From positions 18,172 to 82,171 of the forward strand of contig JAJEKB010022026.1 in NCBI GenBank assembly GCA_022393335.1: 64,000 nucleotides of DNA, in the 5' to 3' direction. The notes beneath the pieces were generated by a model. That model searched no databases. It saw only the letters and a list, made by a program, of their open reading frames with translations, and was not told the DNA's origin. This document shows positions 25,542 to 38,580 of this stretch, piece by piece. This stretch comes from Macrotrachela quadricornifera (lineage: Eukaryota; Rotifera; Eurotatoria; Philodinida; Philodinidae). Position 1 is the stretch's first letter. Every line of letters starts with the position of its first letter. The translations under genes and the position numbers were made by a program.

Positions 25542-26451
25542 AGGCATATGTAGGAGTTATATTTTCAAACGATAAAATAGGACAGGTGATGATTGCTGAT
25601 GATCTGATCTATTTTGATAAAAATCTTATCGCGTGATAGAAGAATTTGATAAGATAGATAAGGAAACAATGAAAAAAGAGAAGAAAGAAATTGATCAATA
25701 TACTATTTGTCATATGTCAAATTTCGACATATGAATATAATAAAATATTCATACGAACATTTTTATTTCGTTTCTTTTCTTTTTTTTCGAGTAATTATGT
25801 ATCTTAGTTTATGTGACAAACGCACCTATCTGTGTAATGATACTACTATTTAGTATGAAAATTGAAGATCAACAAAGAAAGAAATCTAATATATAAAGGT
25901 CAGAATATTTCATTGCATTTGTTAGATTTGTTTGCTTATGTCATTCCACGTGGGAATCATCGATCGCATAGAGTGCTACCTTTTCTTCTTTCCGCTTAGT
26001 ACTAATGGCATCATTCGAGCACATAGAACAGGAAAAGAAGAAGAAGAAGAAGAAAAAAAACCGAAGAATAAACGGTAGTTTTCTTGCAAATAAGAATGCT
26101 ACAAAGAAAATGTATGTGTTGTCGTTATAGCTAAAAAGAGATAGGATAGAGAGTAGAACTATATTCTCACGAGATATATATTATCAGTTAGTTCCTTTTT
26201 TTTTTTTTTCTATTTTATATTTTGTCTTTTATTTCAAGGTTTATCTGTCGTTATATATATTAAATCAACAATGAATGAATTATGAGCTTGTATTTATCTT
26301 CTTTTCAACGACGGATTAACTTCTTTGAATTATTTTTATTTATAATACTCAATTAGTCAATTAAATTCCATAATAATAATTTTTAAAAAAAAAAAAACTC
26401 TTATCCTATTAATCCCATACATATCATTATAAATTCCAAAAAACAAAAAAA
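22293..26451. other. long intergenic region, 5' of PMCA, microsatellite-rich
   Basis: About 4.2 kb with no supportable coding exon. It is dense in low-complexity DNA: GTC/TTC triplets (23340-23365), a (CT)n run (23572-23597), AAG/GAA triplets (~23837-23870, 26037-26055), (AT)n (~25507-25531) and long T or A runs. Open frames here (for example 23266-24191 on both strands) are products of these repeats. 5'-UTR exons and regulatory DNA of the Ca2+-pump gene may be here but cannot be placed. Confidence 0.5.
23572..23597. repeat. (CT)n microsatellite
   Basis: About 12 CT units in a pyrimidine-rich stretch, in the 5' region of the PMCA gene. Confidence 0.85.
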
Positions 26452-29400
26452 ATGGCAAAGAAAAAGAAATCTACTATTGAACAAAATAATTTATCAGCTA
26501 GTGAAGCTGGACGAGAATTTGGTATTTCACTTAAAGAATTAGAAAATTTAATGCAAACACGTGGTCATGACGGTATTAAAGAACTTAATGAAACATACGG
26601 TGGTCTTAGTGGTATGGGACAAAAGCTCAAAACAAATTTAATAACCGGTAAAAACAAAAAAAAAATAAATAAAATAAACAATTCAAATAATAATATTTTT
26701 TTTTTTTAAGGTTTAACGGGTAATGAAAATGATATATCACTACGTACGGCAGCCTTTGGTCGTAATGAAATTCCACCTAAACCACCAAAAACATTTTTAC
26801 GTCTTATGTTTGAAGCACTTACAGATGTGACGCTTGTTATACTTATTATCTGTGCTGTCATTTCATTTTGTTTATCATTTTATCATCCAGGTGGAGATAC
26901 ATTTGAACCTGAAGATAAACCAAGTAAATAAATAAAAATAAAAAAAATTTTTAATTTTTTAATGTTTTGTTTTTTGCAGAAGAAGCAAATGTTGAATGGA
27001 TTGAAGGTGCAGCAATTATTATAGCTGTACTTGTTGTTGTATTTGTAACAGCATTTAATGATTGGACAAAAGAACGACAATTTCGTGGTTTACAATCAAA
27101 AATAGAAAGTGATCAAAAATTTAATGTTGTTAGAGAAAATACTGTAAAACAAATTCCAATAAAAGATATTGTTGTTGGTGATATATGTCAAATTAAATAT
27201 GGAGATTTATTACCAGCTGATGGAGTTGTTATACAATCAAATGATCTTAAAGTTGATGAATCATCATTAACAGGAGAATCAGATTTAATTAAAAAACATG
27301 AATCAAAAGATCCATTTCTTCTTTCTGGTAGAAAAAAAAAAATTTTTTAAAAAATATTTTCTTATCAATTGATTTTTAATTTTTCTTAGGTACACATATC
27401 ATGGAAGGTAGTGGAAAAATGTTAGTATTGGCTGTTGGTGAACACAGTCAAACAGGAATAATATTTAAATTATTAGGTGCAACTAGAGAAGACGATGATA
27501 GTAATAAAAAATCAACAGATAAAAAAGAAAGTATGTTATAAATATTTAATTAATTATGCTTGATTTTTTTCCCTCTACTACTTTATTCCTAATACATATT
27601 CAGATACTATTCCTACCGAACCAGACGTTAATGAACGTCTAGTAAAACCAGGAACGGCTACAGGTATTTTTATATTTTTTTAAATGTCGTTAATTCTTCA
27701 CTAAATATTGACTTGGTGATTGCTACTAATAAAAAAAAAAATAATAATAATAATAATTAACTATGCTTGAAATTATGTTTGTTTTTTTTGTTTATATTAA
27801 TAATAATTTTTCTTTTTTTTTTTTTGTAATTAGATCCAGCTGGTAATAATTATGATGCAACTGAATTACAAGAAGTTATACCTGATAATGCTAAAGAAAC
27901 TGATGGTCATGATGAAGATTCAGGTGGTTTTAAAGTAAAACAACGTTCAATTTTACAAGCTAAACTTACAAAATTAGCTATACAAATTGGTTATGCAGGT
28001 AAGATTTCTTTTTTTTTAAAGATATATCGAAAAAAAAAATTTTTTCTTGTTTTTCTATTCTCAAGAGAATTTTTGAATAAGAATACTAGTTATATCTCAT
28101 GAGAATTATTTTTTTTTAATTAATATTGTTGTTGTATTTCATTTTTTTTTTGTTTTTAGGCATGACAATTGCAATTTTAACTGTACTTGTTTTATTAGTT
28201 CGATTTTCAATTGAAGAATTTATTCAAAAGTATAAAAATAATTATTTTTGTGTATATATAGATTTATTTCATTTTATATTTTAGACGTGAACGATGGAGT
28301 AATAGATATTTTAGTCGATTTGTACGATATTTAATTACAGGTATAACTGTATTAGTTGTTGCTGTACCTGAAGGTTTACCGTTGGCTGTAACAATATCAT
28401 TAGCTTATGCTGTTAAAGTTCGTTTAAAAAATAAAACAAATTTTTATTATATAAAAAATTTCTTTTGTTTTTTTTGTTGTATAGAAAATGATGTATGATA
28501 ATAATTTAGTACGTCAATTAGATGCATGTGAAACAATGGGTAATGCAACAGCTATATGTTCAGATAAAACAGGAACATTAACAACAAATCGTATGACTGT
28601 TGTACAAGTATATGTTGGTGATAAACATTGGAAAAATGTTGCTGATCCAAATAAAGCTAAAGAAATAGCAATATCAGCTAAAACAAAAGAAGTTATACTT
28701 GAAGGTATATCTGTTAATAGTGGTTATTCATCAAAATTATTGGTAAATTAAATTATATATTTATATAAATATATATATATGTATATTTTTAGCCTCCACC
28801 AGAAAAAGAAAAATTACCAAAACAAATTGGAAATAAAACTGAATGTGGTTTATTAGGTTTTGTTACTGGTCTTGGTGGAAGTTATGATGAAATTCGTACA
28901 CGTTATCCTGAAGAAAAATTTGTACATGTTTATACATTTAATTCTGTAAGAAAAAATATGTCAACTGTTATACGTCGACCTGATTCAACTGTACGTATGT
29001 ATACAAAAGGTGCATCAGAAATTGTTTTAAAAAAATGTAAAACAATATTAAATCGTAATGGTGAAATAATACCATTTTCAACTGTTGATTATGATCGTAT
29101 TGTACAAACAGTTATTGAACCAATGGCATGTGATGGTTTACGTACAATATGTATTGCATATAAAGATTTTTTACCTGATAAATTACCTGATTGGGATGAT
29201 GAAAATAGTGTTGTTGATCAATTAACATGCATGTGTATATGTGGTATTGAAGATCCTGTACGTGATGAAGTACCAGCTGCTATACAAAAATGTCGAAGTG
29301 CTGGTATAACAGTACGAATGGTTACAGGTGATAATGTAAATACAGCTCGATCAATTGCACTTAAATGTGGTATTATAACACCAAATGATAATTTTTTAGT

Positions 29401-31488
29401 ACTTGAAGGAAAAGAATTTAATCGACGTATAAGATCAAAACAGGATGGAGAAGTAAAAATCGAAAACAACGAAAATGAAAAAATTTATATGTATTTTTTT
29501 TTTATAATATAGGTTGACCAAAATTTATTTGATAAAGTTTGGCCAAGTTTACGTGTATTAGCACGTTCATCACCACAAGATAAATATGTACTTGTAAAAG
29601 GTATAATTGCATCAAAAGTAAATCCATCACGTGAAGTTGTTGCTGTAACTGGTGATGGAACAAATGATGGACCTGCATTAAAAAAAGCAGATGTTGGTTT
29701 TGCTATGGTTAGTTAAATTCACTTTTTTTTTTTATGAAATATTTATCTTTAATTCGTTTTTTTTTCTTTTCTTTTTTAGGGTATACAAGGTACTGATGTT
29801 GCTAAAGAAGCATCCGATATAATACTTGTTGATGATAATTTTAATTCAATTGTTAAAGCTGTTATGTGGGGACGAAATGTATATGATTCAATAGCAAAAT
29901 TTCTTCAATTTCAATTAACTGTTAATTTTGTTGCCGTATTTTGTGCATTTATTGGAGCATGTATTGTTAAAGAATCACCATTACGTGCTGTACAAATGTT
30001 ATGGGTAAATTTAATTATGGATACATTAGCATCATTAGCACTTGCTACTGAAGTTCCAAATGAAGAATTATTAACACGTAAACCATATGGACGTACACGA
30101 CCATTAATATCTCGAACAATGATGAAAAATATTATTGGTCATGCAATATATCAATTAGGTGTTATGCTTTTTATTTTATTTGCTGGTAGGAAAATAAAAA
30201 AAAAAGAAGGATTTAAATTAATTTTTTTTGTTTTTTTTGTAAAGGACCAATAGTATTCGATATAGATGATGGTCGTCCAGTTGATAATGTTTTTCGACCA
30301 TCAGAACATTTTACAATGATATTTAATGTTTTTGTATTAATGACATTATTTAATGAATTAAATTGTCGAAAAATCCATGGAGAAAAAAATGTTTTTAATG
30401 GAATATTTACAAATCCAATTTTTTATGGTATATGGATTGTAACATTTGTCGTACAAATTGTTCTCGTACAATATGGTACAGTTGCATTTTCATGTGTTGC
30501 ATTAACACTTGAACAGTGGATGTGGTGTCTGTTTTTTGGTGTTACAGTTCTTCTATGGAATCATGTATATATATATATACAATAAAAAAAAAAGAAAATA
30601 ATTTTTTTGTTTTTTTAAGGTGGTTAATATAATCCCGGTGACACGTCATATGCCGAAATGGGGTGCAGGTGAAGTTTATGAACAAACATTATCTGCTGAT
30701 TTAGGACAAGACGGAGCAACAAGACCAGGAGCAAGTTTAACAAAAGGACAAATACTTTGGTTAAGAGGAATAACACGTCTTCAAACACAGGTATGTAATA
30801 AAAAAAAAACGACACTATCTTCTTCTTCTTCTTATTGCAATAAAACAAAAACAAACAATAATCTTACTTTATTATTTGTTTGTTTTATTTATTCTACTTG
30901 CTTCAATGCATGGATAGCTATAATTAACTATAACAGATAAGCCTATTCTGAATTATAATATAATAAGGATAAACTTCAATTGAAAAAAAAAAAAACTTTT
31001 TTTTTATTATTTATTAATTTTTTATTAATCGATATGACAGGTGCAAGTCGTTAAAACTTTCCAAGAACATGTCGCCAAATCGCCGTCTTCCCAATGGTAA
31101 CCATCATCACCTATACGAAAGCGCATGTGCGCTATACTTCTATTCATACATCCTAAAATATCATCATATACACCCATTCTTTATGAGGTTTGACCCACCT
31201 GCTCGATATTTGTCCTACCTTTTCCCAATGTGTTTTCCCTATTTATTTACTCGTATTGATGTGTATTTGTCTTCTATATGTTATGCTCTGGAGGAAAAAA
31301 AAACTAAAGAAGGAAACAAAAAAAAAATAAAATAAAGTATTCTTTTGTTTTTTTTTAATAATAATAACTATTTAATAACTTAATGCTTTTATTATTGTCT
31401 TGCTGCTATTTGTCTTGGCTTTCTTTTAATTGATTGCTGAATTTATGAATGTTGTATGTGCACGATAGTTTATCTATTCTTCTTTATT

Positions 31489-31520
<32 letters not shown>

Positions 31521-32881
31521 CTAACTTCTTATGGTTTTTTTCTTCTTTCTTATACTATCTATTTTTGTTATGTATCTTCTTGTGATTTGTTCAATGAGAA
31601 TATCTATCGATTTGTTTTTTCTTTTTATTCATGTAATTCTAGCTTCGTGTGATAAAAGCATTTCAAGATTCATTCGATCGACATCCACCGGATTTTATAA
31701 CATTAGATCGGCTACGAGCCGCTATTGTACCTAAATTTTCATCGTATTATCACGATAATCGACCTATTAATCCTACTAATCACGTAATTACCACTGATAA
31801 ACAACAGCAACAACAACAACAACAGCCACCATCATTACCAACTACTGAAATAACCCAACTTTAAACAAGAATTTAACAGAAAATATAAAACATATATATC
31901 AGTGGTCCCATGTCATCTATACGTCTAGTCTCCATATATATTTTTTCCTGTATTTCTATCATTAAATCATTCTATCCTACTATTATTTTTCTCATATATT
32001 TGCGCGCATTTAGAGTGTGTGTGTGTTTCTCTTTTATTCAGTTTTTTTTTTGCAAACGTGTGATAAAGTATGTCTTTTTCTTTTTTTTTAAATTGTATGT
32101 TACAGAAAAATTTCTTTCTTTTTTTTTCTTTCTTTCTTTCTTTATATTTTTCTCTATCTTTGTTCTCTGGAAAATCAGTCAGTCATAGTTGAGCGGTGCT
32201 ATACAACAGGTGGATGGCAATGTCGAACGTAATGAGATATTAAAACAAAAAATATAGATATTTATATATGATAACAAAAAATTTTAATGTCCTAAGTCAA
32301 AAAAAACAAAGAGAATATAATACACCGAGTGATGATGACTGTCTATCCCCTTTCTTTATATATTCCCTCTATCCTTAGACTAGATAGATATATCAATTTT
32401 ATTCTTCTTTTTTTTTTTTTGTTTCTGTTTTTTTTTTTCGTCTTTGTGTTCTTTTTCTTTTGTGATGAAGATGAGGATGATGATTATGATCATGTCTGTA
32501 GTTGAATAATAAGTATATGAAAATAATTAAAAGTTCTTTTCTTATTCATTTTGTATCAATATAACAAGTAAACAGGTAGGAAACTATAGTTACTTTAATA
32601 CACTTTAATGTTGTTGTTTTTCAACTAATCAAATGCACTCTAGTGAATTAAATGAACAAGTTAATTATCCTTTTTCTTCTTCTTCCTTCACTTTTTAACA
32701 TTTACTTTTTTTTTTAATAGAATATTAATCTTATGTCTCTTTTTTTTTCTTTTCATCTTTATAGATCGCCGTAGTCGATGCATTTTATCAACCACAATTA
32801 CCTAATCAACCATTATTATCTCTTTTATCTAAAACACTAGCACGTAATGGTTTGAATCATATGGGAACACATTTAGAATGA
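26452..32881 (+). CDS. PMCA: plasma-membrane Ca2+-transporting ATPase (PMCA, P2B-type)
   Basis: Fourteen common exons: 26452-26647, 26711-26923, 26980-27327, 27390-27530, 27604-27663, 27834-27998, 28160-28229, 28285-28417, 28485-28742, 28793-29452, 29513-29707, 29780-30185, 30245-30564, 30620-30790 (1112 residues), followed by one of three terminal exons. P-type ATPase motifs: TGES (234-237), PEGLP in TM4 (426-430), phosphorylated Asp469 in [13 protein letters not shown] in the nucleotide domain, and TGDGTNDGP (794-802). TM5/6 sequences and the C-terminal [15 protein letters not shown] identify the P2B class. The pump exports cytosolic Ca2+ at the cell surface, and its C-terminal calmodulin-binding segment is autoinhibitory. 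Exon 5 (60 nt, phase 1-1) lies in the loop before TM3, where vertebrate PMCAs vary at splice site A. Intron positions were fixed by frame and GT-AG borders. Confidence 0.95.
31041..31100 (+). CDS. PMCA: PMCA alternative terminal exon a
   Basis: An acceptor (GATATGACAG) at 31040 joins in phase 0 to the common exon ending at 30790. It adds 19 residues starting [11 protein letters not shown] and then a stop, giving a 1131-residue protein with a very short tail. Overlapping AATAAA signals at 31326-31336 could end this transcript. The start keeps the hydrophobic/basic pattern of the PMCA calmodulin-binding helix. Confidence 0.65.
   Translation: MQVVKTFQEHVAKSPSSQW
31643..31864 (+). CDS. PMCA: PMCA alternative terminal exon b, PDZ-ligand tail
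   Basis: The acceptor (TAATTCTAG) at 31642 joins in phase 0. It adds 73 residues beginning [11 protein letters not shown], closest of the three to the canonical PMCA calmodulin-binding helix, followed by a Gln-rich stretch encoded by a CAA/CAG run. The tail ends EITQL; Thr at -2 and Leu at 0 fit a class I PDZ ligand, as in vertebrate b-type PMCA variants. The full protein would be 1185 residues. Confidence 0.75.
   Translation, partial: LRVIKAFQDSFDRHPPDFITLDRLRAAIVPKFSSYYHDNRPINPTNHVITTDKQQQQQQQQPPSLPTTEITQL
32765..32881 (+). CDS. PMCA: PMCA alternative terminal exon c
   Basis: The acceptor (TCTTTATAG) at 32764 joins in phase 0. It adds 38 residues beginning [13 protein letters not shown] and ending GTHLE. 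Relative to exon b, the Arg and Lys of the calmodulin helix are replaced by Ala and Asp, so this form may bind calmodulin poorly (inference). AATAAA at 33051-33056 is a suitable polyadenylation signal. Confidence 0.65.
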   Translation: MAVVDAFYQPQLPNQPLLSLLSKTLARNGLNHMGTHLE

Positions 32882-34753
32882 TTCAAATAATTCTTTTATT
32901 TCATTTTTCTGTATGCATATATCTTTAAAGCCTTTTTTTTCTCTTTTTAATTTCTGTTAAATGTGATAAAAATAACTTTTACTTCATTTTCTCACTCTCT
33001 CACTTTCTCTCTCTCTCTCTCTTTCTGTCAATGCTGTGTCAAACTAATAGAATAAAATAGTAGATGCGTTAGTTATAACGTCTAAAATATATTTATTTAA
33101 GTATTAATGATTGACAGAATATTTTTGCTAAATGATTATATTAAAGTGTTATTATGGGAATTGCACAAAATTTTCCCATATGTCTTTGGAAAATAATATC
33201 TGGATGATATTAGAGTTATTCATGAATATTTTCTTTTACTTTGTAGAAAAATGAATTTTAACAGTAAAATTATACATGAATAAAATTAAAGTATATAGAA
33301 TATTATGAAAATAGTCTGTATTTAGATCTTTTATCAATGATATCAATTTTAATTTAATACTTCATTTCTGCTCAAAATTTTTAATGTTTTTCTATCACAG
33401 AATCAAACTTTCTCTGTCTAGATTCATTCTATATATATTTTTTTTATATGAGAGCGCGTGTCAAGATACACAACATGGCAGAATCTTTTTTTAACTATTG
33501 CGTCTTGTTTTTTTAGGTAAAAAGTAAGAATTTAAAAAAAAAGACTTTGTCGTGCTCCACATTCTGATTTGTTCTTAAACAACAAAAAAAAAATAAAATA
33601 TACAGAGTGATCCTGAATAGCGAATGTTTCATCTCTAATTGAGTTATTTTTAACCCTCATTTAGTAAATATCTTGTTCAAACATCAGATTATATATAGAA
33701 TTAGAAATTTTGTCATAATTTCCTCATTCCACATTAAACATGTCTAAAAAATTTTATGCTATTTAAACGTATCCAGATTCAAATAGATTTTTGAGAGAAA
33801 CCTTAACAATAGAATTTGCTTACACTATCTGTACCAAAAAAAAAATTATAAAAAATAACTTTTTCTTTTTTAAATTGATTACCAGAATGCATTATTATTT
33901 TACAATTCTAACACAACGCATCTACATTTTTCAATGACTCATGTATCAAAGCCCAAAAATGACTTCAATTGAGATTAGATCTGCATAAAATTTCATCTAA
34001 TCAATAGATATATACGAATAAGTTCAAACAAATAGGTTTTTAAGCCCGTAATAACCTATACAGTCTTGGAAAAATTGTACTTCCTTCTTTGTGTATTAAT
34101 ATAAAAATCGAAGCAATCAATCACTCTTTTTGAAACTGTATATACTATCGATGATATTGCAATAGTATCAATTTGTTATTTATACGTTGCTAACGAGGTA
34201 GAATGTACATTTTCTAATAATTGGATGTTAGTGTCAGTGATGGTAGATTATTTATATTAATATATATTTTTTTGATACCTAAACGTTTGATAATAAATCA
34301 ACAACTTTTTTTTTGTCAAAGCATTAGGTTACAACACAAATATCTTATATACCAAGCAGCATGTATGGCAAATGTGTTTAGTTAATAGTTTCAAACAGAA
34401 TTATAATTTGACGAAAGAAGCAGAGAATATTGCTCAAATATGTAAAAAAATTCTCATTGTTCAATTTTTGACAACGTTCAATTGTTTCTAAGCAAAAATG
34501 TAGTAATCAATTAATGAATGGTTGATAGTTCAGTATTAGTCACAATTTAGTAGAATAAATTCATTTACTAACAATTTATTGGACAGAAAAACATTGCAAT
34601 AAGAAATAACCCTTTTAATCATCACAGAATGAGGGGTTGCCGATCTCCGTAAAAAATGGGTATCGTACTATTCCCCATGGGATATCGATACTCCTATCAA
34701 ATTTTGCGATATCTCTGCAACACCATAAACCTGCATTCATATTAGAATCTGTA
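32882..34753. other. intergenic, 3' of PMCA
   Basis: AT-rich DNA with a (CT)n run at ~33005-33022. No gene recognised. The 88-codon minus frame at 34615-34881 overlaps the start of the tandem repeat that follows and is likely chance. Confidence 0.5.
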
Positions 34754-35150
34754 CAGGATATCGTCAAATTCTGAACGACATCGTTTGAACAAACACATAT
34801 TAAACGTTTACAATAGGACAACGTCTTTTTCCTGGTGGAACTCGTAGGCAGATCGCTTGCATTTCTATAGGATATCGTCAAATTCTAAAGTATATCCTTT
34901 GAACAATCATATATCAAGCATTTGCAATTGAACAACATGTTTTCGTAACGAAACTCATAGGCAGATCGTTTCCATTTCTACAGGATATCGTTCAATGCTA
35001 AAGAATATCGTTTAAATAACGACATATCAAACATTTACAGTAGGTTAATGTGTTTTCCTAGTAGAACTCGTAGGCACATCGACAGGATATCGTTCTATAA
35101 TGAAGGATATCGTTCTATAATGAAGGATATCGTTTGAATAACCATATATG
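34754..35150. repeat. degenerate tandem repeat, ~113-bp unit
   Basis: The phrase AGGATATCGT recurs at about 34754, 34869, 34982 and 35093, followed each time by related text (catcgtttgaacaa, aactcgtaggcagatcg). This gives about four units of 111-115 bp. The last carries a small local duplication of AGGATATCGTTCTATAATGA. Confidence 0.75.
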
Positions 35151-35452
35151 AAACATTGGCTATGATTTAAGTGGTCAGTAGAATAAATGAAATGGATTGT
35201 AAAATCAGTAAAATATATGGATCGTCACCAGAATAAACGAATGATCTGTAGATTGAATGAATGTTCAGTATTTTATTTAAATGGTCAGTTATTAAAATAA
35301 TTTGGTTGATCAATACATTCAAAAACTAATAAATTAAACGAAAATGTCACTATAAAAATCGAAATGTGTTATAACATGATTTACTTTTTTTTCTGATCTT
35401 CTTTCATACTATTACGTTATACAGATAACAAGTATGATATAGATATGGGCGT

Positions 35453-36067
35453 GGGCAGTCGCAAAGGTACTCGAAGGTATAGGATACGAAAGAATATTAT
35501 TTTACGCAGGAGTAATAATGAATTTTATAGAAAACGAAAGCTCATCAAAAACAGGATTCATTGGTACTAAATAGTAATAGTTTTGTGAACTTTGTAATGT
35601 GGATCTGGAAAAATTTTGAGAAGGTACAAACAGTTCCAGTTTAGAAAACTAATGTATCAATTATATATGGGGAAAAACAGTAATTTTTTTCATAGAATTA
35701 GCTCTTTTCATCATTTCTACTACGTCATCTGTTCCGAAACATCTTAAATAAATGCGGAGCAGAAAACTGAATCAAATAAGTGTGTTTTGCAACATATGAG
35801 GCAACTGAAATAATAAAGGGAGCTAATTTTATGAAAAATGTTGCTATTTTTCTGCATAGATAATTAATACCGTAGTTTTCTATACTGAAAATGTGTGAAA
35901 TTTCTCAAAATTTCTATAGATCGACAATAGAGCGCTCACAAAACCTTTACTGTTTAGTACCAATAAATCCTGTTTTTTATGAGCTTTCGTTTGGTATAAA
36001 ATTCATTATATACCCCTGCCTGGAATAATACTCTTTCCTGTCCTATATCTTGGAGCGCCGTCCCATG
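35453..36067. mobile_element. ~0.6-kb fold-back element (MITE-like)
   Basis: Long imperfect inverted repeat. The left arm (35470-35590, with GAAAGCTCATCAAAAACAGG and TTGGTACTAAATAG) is mirrored by the right arm (35930-36055). A second inner pair (gaattagctc at ~35695 and gagctaattt at ~35820) makes almost the whole element self-complementary. There is no coding capacity. Exact termini and target duplication are not clear. Confidence 0.7.
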
Positions 36068-37611
36068 TCAAAGATGTACGGCAGGAACCGCTCGGATCTA
36101 ATGAACTTCTGGCATATATCTGAAGCGGTATTCCAGAACCGTTTCCGGATTTCGTTTCCCGTCTAGTTCCCGACGACTCTTGGATCTGGATTCAATCTTC
36201 GGATACGGTTATCGTATCTGGAACGAATTCCAATGATGATTCCTTTAATATTTTACGGATGAAAGATATGGATTACATCCCATCGTTTTCTGTCTAATAA
36301 TGAAAAAAACGAAATAGGCTCTTATAAATTCTTTATAGAACTGGAGTTCATGAACTGAATTTTTAATATTAGAATGCAGATTCATGTGTTGTTCGATTTG
36401 GACGAGCATTGCAGCGATAATTTCTACTTAATCAATCGGCGCTTTCTGGCGAACGTAGAGATTGTTCTCGCAAATTTTATTTCTGTTTCATTTGTGTAAA
36501 CTTACATAAATAAAAAACAAAACAAAATTAAAATATAATATTCGACTGAAACCGGGCTACTAATTAGAATGTAACTCGAAAGCATTCATTGATTATGAAC
36601 TCTTTTTTAATAAGGTAATAAGCAGTCAAAGAAATTATTGGGATGATCATTGGCGCTATGATAAATATGAATAATTTGAAAAATGAATAGAAGTGTATTT
36701 TCAAAAATGATTAAATTTCTTTCCATCATTTTCGATTTAAAACTGAATTACAAACTGTTGTGGTGAAATTCATGTGTCTCCGCCGAAATCAATTGATTTA
36801 TTCTATAATTCTGTAACGCAAGCATATATCGCATCTATTTCGATGTAAAAAATCTCTATATGTTTGCTGAGCTATTTAAAGCTCATTCTCTTTATTTCTA
36901 TTGTTATCATAGTGTTACTAAACACATATTGATTATTTAACAAAAATACTCTCCGAAAAATTCATCATTAATTTTGCACAATAAAACTTATCAAAATAAA
37001 ATACATCAAAGATTATCAATATAAACATAATAAGTCGAATATTTTTTTAACCATCTTCGAAATAGGAATTATACACTAATTAATGTTTTCCTAATAAGGC
37101 ATTGGTCATGTCTAATTATACGGCAGTGGAGCTATTTTTTTACAAACTAATATTTCATTCAGTAAAACAATGTTTATCAGTCACCTTTATATTGTTTTAA
37201 AAACATTTTCGAAGCCAATTAAATCATGATGTTGACGCTTCTATATATATAGGTATATGTACGTGTGTATTCATTTTCTTACACTTACCAGCACTTCACA
37301 ATCATCGCTACTCAGAAGGATAAAATAATAGTTTTGCAGCAATGAGGCGTTTTGAACGATGCACCATATTTCTCATCATCAGGAATAAAATTGTATATAA
37401 TAAATTTGAGAGAGTAAAATAATTTATCAAACAATATTTTATAAGAACTGATCTCATTTTGACAATATGTAATACTTAGATAAAAAATTTCCAAAACTTC
37501 AAATTCTCTAAACTGTCTATTTGATAAGAAATATACTTCAATTGATAAACGTTGTGTACTACTGCGACTATACCGCCAGTCAGCTTCATTAATTTTGATT
37601 TATTGCTTAAG
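36068..37611. other. intergenic, nothing firmly recognised
   Basis: Includes a slightly GC-richer stretch at 36070-36240 with repeated ggatctgg/ggatacgg-like words, perhaps an old repeat. No gene supported. Confidence 0.4.
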
Positions 37612-37627
37612 CCCCCCCCCCCCCCCC
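37612..37627. repeat. homopolymer run of 16 C
   Basis: Uninterrupted C run; the opposite strand is a G run able to form a quadruplex. It is the reverse counterpart of the run at 7013-7025. Confidence 0.85.
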
Positions 37628-37839
37628 GCAGAAACGAACTTTGTGATTTCTCATCCGATTTCAACGAAAATTTCAGAGAATGTTAGTCTTGGCTAGGAGA
37701 GACTGTGGTTAAAATATCTCCCCAAATCTCTAAGAAACGAATGAGTTACAGTCAAATTATTGGTCAAAAGTACCCTTTACGCTGGCAAGGATTTCGATAT
37801 AAGGGTATTAGCTAATCATGTCGGGCTGGTTTTAGATTG

Positions 37840-38034
37840 TAGAGTGACCTGAGGACTAGATCCTCCCAGGCTCCGACTTTTGAATTTCCCTTTGTTTGAT
37901 TTTTAAAAACACTTTCTCGGAAAATGTTTAAATTCAAAGCGTTCATCCAAATGAAATATCCAAGTTTTTTATTTCAGCAAAAGAGAAATTCAAAAATCGG
38001 AGCCTGGGAGGATCTAGCCCTAACTCTCCTCTAC
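37840..38034. mobile_element. ~195-bp inverted-repeat element
   Basis: The left arm contains GATCCTCCCAGGCTCCGA (from ~37860) and the right arm its complement TCGGAGCCTGGGAGGATC (from ~37996). The match extends into TTTTGAATTTC inside and GTAGAG at the ends. Non-coding; MITE-like. Confidence 0.75.
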
Positions 38035-38357
38035 ATTGTTTTCATAGACGTGTTCAAAGCAGTCAGGATAGTTTAGTTACGGTTTGAATCATTGCATTTT
38101 TTATAGATCTGTGTTGAGATAATGATATCCTTGAATTAAAACTTTCATTACCATATGTTATTTTGTACAATTGAGGATCAACTCAGTCGAACTTGATGAA
38201 TGTTACTTGCATTTAATTCAAATTGAATTAGGTAGCGAATTTTATAACAAATCTAATCGTGTAAAGATTAAGAAAGAACATTAAGCAAAAACTAATAGTT
38301 TATCCTGAGATAGTGTATTTTTAAAAAGTATTTTATGTCCGAATTCTTTATGCTAAT

Positions 38358-38580
38358 TAAGTTGAATCTATATATGGTTGAGTTATGTTCAACATAAAAT
38401 TCTGCATCGAATTATATCAATTTACTATGAAATGGCTAGGCAAAATATATTTCGTCTTTCTCAGCCACACCCTTATTCATATGAAAAGTTTTTTGCCTAA
38501 TCACTTCATACGAAATTGATATAATTCGGTGCAAAATTTCCCGATAAATCTAACTCAATCATTTTAGATCCAATTTAACT
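38358..38580. mobile_element. ~220-bp inverted-repeat element
   Basis: Left GTTGAGTTATGTTC...GAATTATATCAATTT and right AAATTGATATAATTC...TAACTCAATC are complementary with few changes. The ends (aagttgaatc / gatccaatttaact) also pair. A non-coding MITE-like unit beside two other elements. Confidence 0.7.

Noticed and set aside
34615..34881. 88-codon minus-strand frame
   Set aside because: It lies over the start of the ~113-bp tandem repeat; no recognisable protein.
36365..36500. 42-codon frame (MQIHVLFDLDEHCSD...) with a more GC-balanced codon use
   Set aside because: Too short, no homology recognised, no splice context; could be part of an old repeat.
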